From the NCBI GenBank assembly GCA_946002045.1, contig CAMFYM010000034.1, positions 1 through 13,071 of the forward strand: a stretch of DNA of 13,071 bases, written 5' to 3'. The notes under the pieces were generated by a model that was given only the letters and a program-made list of their open reading frames with translations, was not told where the DNA came from and ran no database searches. Numbering within the stretch: the stretch's first letter is position 1; each line of letters begins with the position of its first letter. Position numbers and translations under genes: made by a program. The DNA is from an uncultured Clostridia bacterium (lineage in GTDB: Bacteria > Bacillota > Clostridia > Oscillospirales > Acutalibacteraceae). Shown here one piece after another: positions 7,653-13,071 of the stretch.

Positions 7653-8516
7653 TTACTTTCTGTCTATATCTCTATGATATGATGAAACATTGTCCCACTT
7701 TTTAGAGAAATGCTCCTTTAACGCCTCGGCAATAACAACACTTCTGTGATTACCACCTGTGCAGCCGATAGCAACAACAATCTGACTCTTGCCCTCTCTT
7801 ATGTAAAGTGGGTTAAGAAAATCTAAAAAGTCAATAAGCTTACTTAACAATTCATTTGATTGGTCAAAGGATAAAACATATTCCTTAACCTCTTCGTCAA
7901 GACCTGTTTTATTTCTAAGCTCCTCTGCCCAATAAGGATTTGGCAGGCAACGAACATCAATAACAAAGTCTGCCTCGGCAGGGATACCATGCTTAAATCC
8001 AAATGACATACAGTGGATATTCATAACATCACTGTCACTGCCTAATAAGATCTCTGTAAGTCTTGTTCTAAGCATTGGTGAATCAAGATTAGATGTGTCA
8101 ATAATATGATCTGCTCTTGCTCGCAGCGAGGTTAAGATTTCCTTTTCATAGGCTATTGCCTTTGTTATACTACCGTTAAACTTATCAGCAAATGGATGCT
8201 TTCTGCGTGTAAGCTTATATCTTTTAAGTGCTTCCTTATCGTTAATATCAAGATAAATCACCTTAACAGTGTAGTTGTATTTTTCAATCTCACTGATACT
8301 TTGAATAAGGTCTTCAAAAATGTGACTTGAACGAACATCGGTAACAATGGCAACCTTTGGATAATCATTACCCTGTGACAACAGACTGATAAAGGTTGTC
8401 ATAAGCTGTGGTGGCATATTATCAATACAATAATAGCCAACATCCTCTAAAAATCCCATAGCGGTTGATTTTCCGGCACCACTTACACCGGTAAGTACAA
8501 CTAATTCCTTATCCAT
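7653..8516 (-). CDS. rapZ: RapZ family nucleotide-binding protein (YvcJ)
   Basis: P-loop protein. In E. coli RapZ binds glucosamine-6-phosphate and directs decay of the small RNA GlmZ; the B. subtilis homologue YvcJ hydrolyses nucleotides, and its role is less clear. At 287 residues it has the normal length. The N-terminal kinase-like domain carries Walker A GVSGAGKST at 10-18, GYYCIDNMP at 27-35 and VTDVRS at 58-63. The C-terminal domain has GCTGGNHRSV at 251-260 and ends with HRDIDRK. The family motif is normally GCTGGKHRS; here Lys is replaced by Asn at 256, in the region linked to RNA binding in E. coli, which fits the absence of GlmZ in Gram-positives. The ATG follows AAGGAG (8523-8528) by 6 nt. 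It sits 13 bp after murB and 10 bp before whiA, in one operon. Confidence 0.95.
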   Translation of the reverse strand: MDKELVVLTGVSGAGKSTAMGFLEDVGYYCIDNMPPQLMTTFISLLSQGNDYPKVAIVTDVRSSHIFEDLIQSISEIEKYNYTVKVIYLDINDKEALKRYKLTRRKHPFADKFNGSITKAIAYEKEILTSLRARADHIIDTSNLDSPMLRTRLTEILLGSDSDVMNIHCMSFGFKHGIPAEADFVIDVRCLPNPYWAEELRNKTGLDEEVKEYVLSFDQSNELLSKLIDFLDFLNPLYIREGKSQIVVAIGCTGGNHRSVVIAEALKEHFSKKWDNVSSYHRDIDRK

Positions 8517-8529
8517 AAATATCTCCTTA

Positions 8530-9429
8530 CTATTTTGTTACTCTGATTTCCATTTCAAGCTTAACGCCTTTTTTTTCAAAAACGGTATCGCTGCAAAGCC
8601 TGCAAAGCTCCAAAACATCCTTGCAGGTGGCACCACCCTTGTTAATTACAAAGCCACAATGCTTTTCACTTACCTGTGCTCCACCAACACTTTTGCCACG
8701 GAGTCCACACTCCTCAATAAGCGCCCCTGCAAAGTATCCCTCAGGTCTTTTAAAGGTGGAGCCTGCCGACGGATATTCCAATGGCTGCTTATCCCTCCTA
8801 CGAGAAATAAGATCATCCATTTTTTCCTTTATATCTACCTTGTTACCCTTTTTCAGCTTAAGGTACAAGCCTGTAATAATGCAGTTATTTTCATAATATG
8901 CCGAATGACGATAGGAGAGCCTTAAGTCCTCATTTTCCAGTTGCCCTATGTTTCCGTTTGCATCAACATGGGTGCATTTAAACAGAATATCCTTCATCTC
9001 TCCACCGTAGGCACCTGCGTTCATAAACGCACCACCACCACAGGTACCGGGTATTCCGTAAGCGAATTCCAACCCTGTTAAGCTATGCTCGTATGCAAAT
9101 CTGCACAGCTTAATAAGCATTGCACCTGCACCTGCATAAATAGTTTCGTCATCAACAAGCCTAATCTCTCCCATACGGTCATCAAGTATCAATACGCAAG
9201 CATCAATACCGTCATCATCAACAAGCAGATTTGAACCGTTGCCAACTGTAATCAGCCTTATGCCACATTCGTTAGCCACCTTAACAAAGGAGCTGATTTG
9301 CTCCTCATTTTCAGGATAAATCACCAATTTTGCATTTCCACCGATTTTAAAGGTGGTATGCTTTGACATAGGCTCATTTTCAGCATACTCACAATTAAAT
9401 TTTTTACAAAGTTCAATAAGTTTTGTCAA
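8530..9429 (-). CDS. murB: UDP-N-acetylenolpyruvoylglucosamine reductase (MurB)
   Basis: Cytoplasmic FAD enzyme that reduces UDP-GlcNAc-enolpyruvate with NADPH to UDP-MurNAc, the second committed step of peptidoglycan synthesis. At 299 residues it is a typical short type II MurB. Seen: HTTFKIGG at 24-31, FAD-binding VGNGSNLLV at 62-70, GIPGTCGGGAFMNAGAYGG at 125-143 (relatives usually have GSVGGA where this has GTCGGG), SYRHS with R174, PSAGSTFKRP at 220-229 with catalytic Ser224, and a C-terminal Glu (E294) in MEIRV. The start is a TTG at 9427-9429, supported by GGTGAT at 9434-9439; the first ATG (codon 21) is just before HTTFKIGG and would remove the normal N-terminus. It lies 15 bp after glcK and 13 bp before rapZ. 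Pairing with rapZ and whiA is common in Clostridia. Confidence 0.97.
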   Translation of the reverse strand: MTKLIELCKKFNCEYAENEPMSKHTTFKIGGNAKLVIYPENEEQISSFVKVANECGIRLITVGNGSNLLVDDDGIDACVLILDDRMGEIRLVDDETIYAGAGAMLIKLCRFAYEHSLTGLEFAYGIPGTCGGGAFMNAGAYGGEMKDILFKCTHVDANGNIGQLENEDLRLSYRHSAYYENNCIITGLYLKLKKGNKVDIKEKMDDLISRRRDKQPLEYPSAGSTFKRPEGYFAGALIEECGLRGKSVGGAQVSEKHCGFVINKGGATCKDVLELCRLCSDTVFEKKGVKLEMEIRVTK

Positions 9430-9433
9430 TTAT

Positions 9434-9439
9434 ATCACC
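9434..9439 (-). promoter_or_regulatory. GGTGAT ribosome binding site for the murB TTG start
   Basis: GGTGAT lies 4 nt upstream of the TTG at 9427-9429, the same spacing as in front of spoIVB. It is the only ribosome-site-like sequence in the 15-bp gap after glcK and supports the uncommon TTG start of murB. Confidence 0.6.
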
Positions 9440-9444
9440 AATTA

Positions 9445-10398
9445 TTATTGCTTTACCTTTTGCAGGATTGCAGCACCGATAACGCCTGCGTCGTTACCTA
9501 ATTCTGCTTTAACAATTTTTGTCTGAATTTTACTGTAAATTGAATATCTCTCTGACTGAACATATCTGCGAAGGGGCTTCATAAGAGTTTCACCCTCGTT
9601 ACAAATACCACCACCGATACAGATTATCTCCGGCTGAAGTGCGTTAACAAGATTTATCAAGCCACATGCAACATATTTTATGTATTTTTCAACAACCTTA
9701 ATACCGGCAATATCACCCTTGCGCATTGCGTCAAAGGCAGTTCTGCCTGACACCTTGCCCTCCTCTGCTGCAATTTTGTGCATCAAAGAATTAGGGTATT
9801 CCTCCATTGCTTTTTTTGTTTGCCTGATAAGTGCAGTAGCAGAAGCATAAGCCTCCCAACAGCCCTTACGGCCACAGGAGCACTGCTCACCGTCAACCAT
9901 AATAACCATATGACCACACTCGCCACCGGCAAAGTTTACACCGTTAACAATCTTGCCGTCAACAATAATACCTGAGCCTACACCGGTACCAAGTGTAACT
10001 GCAACGAAGTTATTTGAACCATTGCCAACACCTGCATATGCCTCGCCTAATGCAGCACAGTTAGCGTCATTTTCCACAAATATATTTTCAACGCCCAGTC
10101 TTTCAAAAAGCATTTCCTTTGCAGGAACATTTTTAAATCCCAAATTGTTTGCAAATTCAATAATGCCCTCACCGTTAACTGTACCGGGTGTTCCCATACC
10201 AACAGACTCAATATCCTCTATTGTTAAGCCTGCCTTTTCAACAGCTTCAATAGAAACTCGTGCAATATCATCAAAGATTTCCTCTGCACTTCTTGGACTG
10301 TTTGTAGGTGTTTTTGCCTTTGCAACAATCTCATACTTTTCGTTTACAACGGCAGAAACAATATTTGTTCCTCCCAAGTCAATACCAATACTATACAT
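9445..10398 (-). CDS. glcK: ROK-family glucokinase
   Basis: Likely phosphorylates glucose with ATP to glucose 6-phosphate in the cytoplasm. At 317 residues it fits Gram-positive GlcK. Phosphate-binding motif IDLGGTN is at 6-12, hinge/substrate residues GTPGTVN at 69-75, catalytic Asp D111 in VENDANCAALGEA, and the second phosphate motif LGTGVGSGI at 136-144. The ROK zinc site is complete: H163 in GECGHM and C173, C175, C180 in CSCGRKGCWEAYAS. There is no N-terminal helix-turn-helix, so it is an enzyme rather than a ROK repressor. The ATG has a G-rich site (GGGGGA, 10405-10410) 6 nt upstream. It lies between hprK (40 bp) and murB (15 bp); the HPr kinase neighbour supports a role in sugar entry to glycolysis. 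Substrate could be another hexose (for example N-acetylmannosamine or fructose), since ROK specificity cannot be read from motifs alone. Confidence 0.85.
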   Translation of the reverse strand: MYSIGIDLGGTNIVSAVVNEKYEIVAKAKTPTNSPRSAEEIFDDIARVSIEAVEKAGLTIEDIESVGMGTPGTVNGEGIIEFANNLGFKNVPAKEMLFERLGVENIFVENDANCAALGEAYAGVGNGSNNFVAVTLGTGVGSGIIVDGKIVNGVNFAGGECGHMVIMVDGEQCSCGRKGCWEAYASATALIRQTKKAMEEYPNSLMHKIAAEEGKVSGRTAFDAMRKGDIAGIKVVEKYIKYVACGLINLVNALQPEIICIGGGICNEGETLMKPLRRYVQSERYSIYSKIQTKIVKAELGNDAGVIGAAILQKVKQ

Positions 10399-10438
10399 AT
10401 CTAATCCCCCACTTTATAATAAACTCAAATTACTACCT

Positions 10439-11401
10439 TTATTCCTGCCAGATTTCAACCTCGTTATCCTGAGGCTTAATATCCTCCATTCCCAAGCTCT
10501 TCATAAGGTCCTTGGCTGCATTATAGCCCATCTTCTTTTGACGGTTGTTCATTGCTGCCGTTTCAACAATAACTGCAAGGTTACGACCCGGAGTAATAGG
10601 AACGGTTATTGCCGGAACCTTAACATCTAAAATATTCGCATATTCGTTATCAAGACCAAGCCTGTCATATGCCTTTGTTGAGTCCCAAGCCTCAAGCTGA
10701 ATAACCATATCAATCTTCTCGCTGGGCTTAACGGCACCCATACCGAAAATTCGCCTTGCATCAATAATGCCGATACCACGAAGCTCAATAAAATGCCTTA
10801 TGTTTGACGGCGAATTACCCATCAATGTATTATCGTTAATTTTTCTTATTTCTACTGCATCATCGGCAATAAGTCTGTGACCTCTCTTGATAAGCTCAAT
10901 AGCTGCCTCGCTCTTGCCGGCACCACTTTCGCCGGTAATAAGCACTCCTTCACCGTAAACCTCAACCAATACACCGTGACGGGTAATCCTCGGTGCAAGC
11001 TCTTGATTAAGAAAAGCAATCAGTGAAGCAAGAAACGGCGATGTTTCTGCATCTGTTTTAAGGAGTGGAACCTCGTATTTTTTACATGCCTCAACAAAGT
11101 AATCGGGTATTTCAAGTCCTCTTGTAATTACTGCTGCTGCCGGCTTAAGACTAAGCCAATAGCCCAATGCCTTATTGCGCTCATCGTCATTCATATTGAG
11201 CAAAAATCCCAGCTCAGTCCAGCCTAATATTTGAATACGCAATGAATCAAAATAATCTGTATAGCCTGTCAAAACTATTCCGGGCCTGTTGATTTCAGCA
11301 GATGTAATTAAAATATCCTCTGCATTTTTCGGAAGATAAACCACCTCAAGATTATGATTATCAATAATCTTTTCAAGTGAAACCGAATAATTCTGTCCCA
11401 T
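10439..11401 (-). CDS. hprK: HPr kinase/phosphorylase (HprK)
   Basis: Bifunctional sensor enzyme that phosphorylates HPr on Ser46 when fructose-1,6-bisphosphate and ATP are high, and removes the phosphate when inorganic phosphate is high. It drives carbon catabolite control through CcpA. Numbered from the ATG at 11401 (320 residues, normal length). The N-terminal domain (about 1-130) is followed by the kinase domain with HGVLVEVYG at 142-150, Walker A GESGAGKS at 157-164 (family form usually GxSGIGKS or GxSGVGKS), LIADDAV at 177-183, the HPrK signature HFIELRGIGIID at 203-214, and VPITPGRNLAVIVETAAMN at 267-285. A TTG six codons upstream (11419) keeps the frame open but reads through the AGGAGG site (11408-11413), which lies 6 nt from the ATG, so the ATG is chosen. 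It is first gene of the operon behind a strong promoter. No ptsH or crh gene is present here. Confidence 0.97.
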   Translation of the reverse strand: MGQNYSVSLEKIIDNHNLEVVYLPKNAEDILITSAEINRPGIVLTGYTDYFDSLRIQILGWTELGFLLNMNDDERNKALGYWLSLKPAAAVITRGLEIPDYFVEACKKYEVPLLKTDAETSPFLASLIAFLNQELAPRITRHGVLVEVYGEGVLITGESGAGKSEAAIELIKRGHRLIADDAVEIRKINDNTLMGNSPSNIRHFIELRGIGIIDARRIFGMGAVKPSEKIDMVIQLEAWDSTKAYDRLGLDNEYANILDVKVPAITVPITPGRNLAVIVETAAMNNRQKKMGYNAAKDLMKSLGMEDIKPQDNEVEIWQE

Positions 11402-11430
11402 AATTTTCCTCCTAAACAATATACAAAATT

Positions 11431-11459
11431 ATTATAAAATATTATCCGAGCATAATCAA
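11431..11459 (-). promoter_or_regulatory. Strong sigma-A promoter of the hprK-dnaE operon
   Basis: On the minus strand -35 TTGATT (11454-11459, 4 of 6), a 17-bp spacer and a perfect -10 TATAAT (11431-11436) lie just ahead of the hprK ribosome site AGGAGG (11408-11413). This gives a leader of about 25 nt. It is the only clear promoter seen between here and dnaE, and the gaps are short, so it probably drives hprK, glcK, murB, rapZ, whiA and dnaE together. Confidence 0.82.
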
Positions 11460-11526
11460 GGAAATTTTAAAATAAATTAAGAATAAATAAAATATTTTTC
11501 GTTATATTTACTTTTATCTTTGTTTG

Positions 11527-11535
11527 TGATAAAAT
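11527..11535 (+). promoter_or_regulatory. Possible extended -10 promoter of the glycosyltransferase
   Basis: TGATAAAAT has a TGn extension (11527-11529) and a 5-of-6 -10 (TAAAAT, 11530-11535), about 35 bp before the TTG start at 11571. No good -35 lies 16-18 bp upstream. The whole 169-bp divergent gap (11402-11570) is very AT-rich, which makes chance matches likely. Confidence 0.3.
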
Positions 11536-11570
11536 TCTATTATATTTACTAACGAAATTGAGGCATTATT

Positions 11571-12755
11571 TTGGATTGTAAACTAAAGATTGGCATAGGC
11601 TCCGACGCTTTTCCACCCACCACTGACGGAATAAGCAATGTGGCGCAGAACTATGCAGATAAAATCAAGCGTTGTAATCTTGGTGAGCCGGTTATCATCA
11701 CTCCCAAAAACCCTAATCAGCAGGATTACAAATACGATTATGAAATATTTAGATATAAAAGCTGGTGGCTTCCGTCAAAGGAGGGATACAGCATTGGCTG
11801 GCCCTTTAAAGACGAGCTTCATCAGGAAATAATAGACAGGAATTTTGACATTTTACACTCTCATGCTCCGTTGGCTACAAGCTATTATTTCAGACGAGTT
11901 GTGGAGAAAAAGAAAATCCCTACCGTGCTTACCTACCACACTAAATACGAATATGATATTGACAGGCGTGTACCCACAAAGCCGGCAAAGGATTTTGCAT
12001 ATCACTTCCTGCTTAACAATATTAACGCTGCCGACGAGGTGTGGGTAACAAGCAACGGCACAGTGGACTCACTGCGCAAATTAGGCTACGAGGGCGACTA
12101 CCTTGTTATGCCTAACGGCTGCGATATGCCTGTTATTACAAGGAGCGAAGCCGAAATAAAGGAGCTTAAGCACAAGCTGAATATTGCTCAAAATCTGCCT
12201 GTTTTTATTTACAGTGGCAGAATGATTTGGTACAAGAATATTCAACTTATTTTAGACGCTTGTGCAAAAATCAAGCGAGACGGTAATGAATTTAAGCTGA
12301 TAATGCTTGGATTCGGTGCAGATGAAGGTGCAATCAAGCGATATATCACAAAATGCGGGCTTAAGGAAAATGTAATTTGGACAGGCAAAATAATCGACAG
12401 AAAGGCAATACAGGACTATTATTCCGTGTCCGACATTCTACTTTTTCCGTCAGTTTTTGACACCAACGGTCTTGTAGTAAGAGAGGCTGCATCTGTGGCT
12501 ACGCCCAGTCTTTTAGTTAGAGAAAGCTGTGCTGCTGAAGGAATTGCAGACGGTAAAACAGGATTTTTGTGTATGGAAAGTGCCCATTCAATCGCCTCTA
12601 CTCTTGAAAGGATTGCTAATAATAAAAGCTTAATAAAAAAGGTTGGAACAATGGCACAGCAGGAAATATACATTAGCTGGGAGGATGCAGTTAAAAAAGC
12701 TGTTGACAGGTACCACATAGTAATAGATAACTTCAAATTGAATAACAGTAAATAA
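11571..12755 (+). CDS. GT4-family glycosyltransferase (glycolipid type?)
   Basis: A 394-residue GT-B fold glycosyltransferase of family GT4, probably retaining. The N-terminal acceptor domain opens with KIGIGSDAFPPTTDGISN at 5-22 and carries FDILHSHAPLA at 92-102 and TYHTKYEYDIDRR at 121-133, a stretch resembling diacylglycerol alpha-glucosyl/mannosyltransferases. The C-terminal nucleotide-sugar domain has YSGRMIWYKN at 214-223 (conserved R217 and K222) and FDTNGLVVREAAS at 296-308. The family EX7E motif appears here as D297-X7-E305. No signal peptide or membrane span is visible, fitting a cytoplasmic or membrane-surface enzyme. The start is a TTG with GAGG (11560-11563) 7 nt upstream. It diverges from hprK and ends in its own terminator, so it is a single-gene unit. 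Membrane glycolipid or lipoteichoic-acid anchor synthesis is plausible; donor and acceptor cannot be fixed from sequence. Confidence 0.88.
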   Translation: MDCKLKIGIGSDAFPPTTDGISNVAQNYADKIKRCNLGEPVIITPKNPNQQDYKYDYEIFRYKSWWLPSKEGYSIGWPFKDELHQEIIDRNFDILHSHAPLATSYYFRRVVEKKKIPTVLTYHTKYEYDIDRRVPTKPAKDFAYHFLLNNINAADEVWVTSNGTVDSLRKLGYEGDYLVMPNGCDMPVITRSEAEIKELKHKLNIAQNLPVFIYSGRMIWYKNIQLILDACAKIKRDGNEFKLIMLGFGADEGAIKRYITKCGLKENVIWTGKIIDRKAIQDYYSVSDILLFPSVFDTNGLVVREAASVATPSLLVRESCAAEGIADGKTGFLCMESAHSIASTLERIANNKSLIKKVGTMAQQEIYISWEDAVKKAVDRYHIVIDNFKLNNSK

Positions 12756-12783
12756 AAAGTCTGATGTTAAATCAGACTTTTTT
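12754..12783 (+). terminator. Rho-independent terminator of the glycosyltransferase gene
   Basis: An 11-bp perfect stem (AAAAGTCTGAT at 12755-12765 with ATCAGACTTTT at 12771-12781) encloses the 5-nt loop GTTAA. The 3' arm runs into a T-tract (12778-12783). The stem starts on the last base of the stop codon. The A-run on the left arm could also allow weak termination from the other side, although no gene points that way from the right. Confidence 0.93.
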
Positions 12784-12805
12784 CGTGTCACAAGACTTTG
12801 TTAAT

Positions 12806-12814
12806 CATAGAATA
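12806..12814 (+). promoter_or_regulatory. Possible mother-cell (sigma-E/sigma-K) -10 element
   Basis: CATAGAATA fits the sigma-K -10 pattern CATANNNTA exactly and sigma-E CATACAAT at 7 of 8 positions. It lies 25 bp before the ATG of the CotJC-like gene. A GTCACA at 12787-12792 is a poor sigma-E -35 with a short spacer. Mother-cell control would fit, because cotJ genes are sigma-E-dependent in B. subtilis. Confidence 0.4.
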
Positions 12815-12839
12815 ATAGAGAAACAAAAGGAGTGACACT

Positions 12840-13061
12840 ATGTTCAATTATATAAAAAAATTGCAATATCCTGTAAATATAAAACACCCTGACCCAAAGG
12901 CTGCTGCTATAATAATCAGCCAATATGGTGGTCCTGACGGCGAATTAGGTGCATCGCTCAGGTACCTTTCCCAACGATATTCAATGCCCTACCCCGAGCT
13001 AAAAGGTCTTTTAACAGATATAGGCGTAGAGCATACACAAGAGGATTTTTTACTCTCATAA
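12840..13061 (+). CDS. Short CotJC-like protein (manganese catalase N-terminal part only)
   Basis: A 73-residue protein matching the first part of CotJC, the manganese-catalase-like inner spore-coat protein, which is normally about 190 residues. Visible: KKLQYPVNIKHPDPKAA at 6-22, QYGGPDGELGASLRYLSQRY at 28-47, with E35 in the place of the first metal-ligand Glu, and LLTDIGVE at 57-64. CotJC normally continues with EELxHxE, supplying the next Glu and His ligands; here the protein reads EHTQEDFLLS and stops. It therefore lacks most of the four-helix metal site and cannot be an active catalase alone. The other two frames of the remaining bases (13020-13071) also show no CotJC continuation, so a simple one-base frameshift is not supported. 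The ribosome site AAAGGAG (12826-12832) is 7 nt from the ATG, and a mother-cell-type -10 lies upstream, so it looks expressible. It is either a truncated relic or a small coat protein derived from CotJC. Confidence 0.75.
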   Translation: MFNYIKKLQYPVNIKHPDPKAAAIIISQYGGPDGELGASLRYLSQRYSMPYPELKGLLTDIGVEHTQEDFLLS

Positions 13062-13071
13062 GCGTTAATTT

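Noticed and set aside
9953..10630. Plus-strand open frame of 225 codons opposite glcK and hprK
   Set aside because: It is antisense to two clearly identified genes, runs across their junction, has low-complexity Ser/Pro-rich content and matches no family I recognise. It is a shadow of the opposite-strand coding bias.
11402..11419. TTG at 11419 as the hprK start
   Set aside because: The six extra codons would translate the AGGAGG ribosome site itself; the ATG at 11401 has perfect spacing from that site.
13020..13071. A one-base frameshift explaining the short CotJC-like protein
   Set aside because: Neither alternative frame after position 13020 gives the expected EELxHxEM continuation, so a single indel does not explain the truncation.
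1..13071. Mobile elements, CRISPR arrays, phage or defence genes
   Set aside because: No transposase or integrase coding, no terminal inverted repeats and no regularly spaced repeats were found; all genes are conserved chromosomal types with similar composition.

Overview
The window looks like a chromosomal stretch from an endospore-forming, AT-rich Gram-positive bacterium of the class Clostridia. A gut Oscillospirales/Ruminococcaceae-type lineage is my best guess, but that placement is inference. The support is the sporulation genes spo0A and spoIVB, a CotJC-like spore-coat fragment, the Gram-positive HPr kinase, and WhiA/RapZ/DnaE/PfkA in a clostridial-type order. There are no rRNA or tRNA genes, insertion sequences, phage genes or CRISPR arrays. 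No stretch longer than 300 bases lacks a gene; the largest gap is about 170 bp.

Layout. Nine genes lie on the minus strand and are transcribed from right to left. From about 11.4 kb down to 3.3 kb runs a tight set: hprK, a ROK glucokinase (glcK), murB, rapZ, whiA, dnaE. Gaps are 9 to 40 bp. A strong sigma-A promoter stands in front of hprK (TATAAT with a 17-bp spacer). pfkA follows 87 bp after dnaE with its own very good promoter and ends in a clear hairpin/T-tract terminator. Beyond it come spoIVB and spo0A, the usual late/early sporulation gene pair. On the plus strand, diverging from hprK, are a GT4-family glycosyltransferase with a strong terminator and a 73-residue protein matching only the N-terminus of the manganese-catalase-like coat protein CotJC.

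How the genes fit together. HPr kinase/phosphorylase reads fructose-1,6-bisphosphate, the product of PfkA, to set carbon catabolite control. GlcK feeds the same pathway. RapZ is tied to amino-sugar/envelope control in other bacteria, MurB makes peptidoglycan precursor, WhiA affects division and chromosome segregation, and DnaE replicates DNA. The block therefore links sugar status with wall synthesis and replication. Spo0A and SpoIVB control entry into sporulation and the late sigma-K checkpoint.

Most of this is conserved core genome. The points worth a second look are the short CotJC-like gene, the absence of yvcK/glmR between rapZ and whiA, a symmetric element in front of spo0A, and a recurring GGTGA-type ribosome binding site that changes the start calls of spoIVB and dnaE and explains the TTG start of murB.
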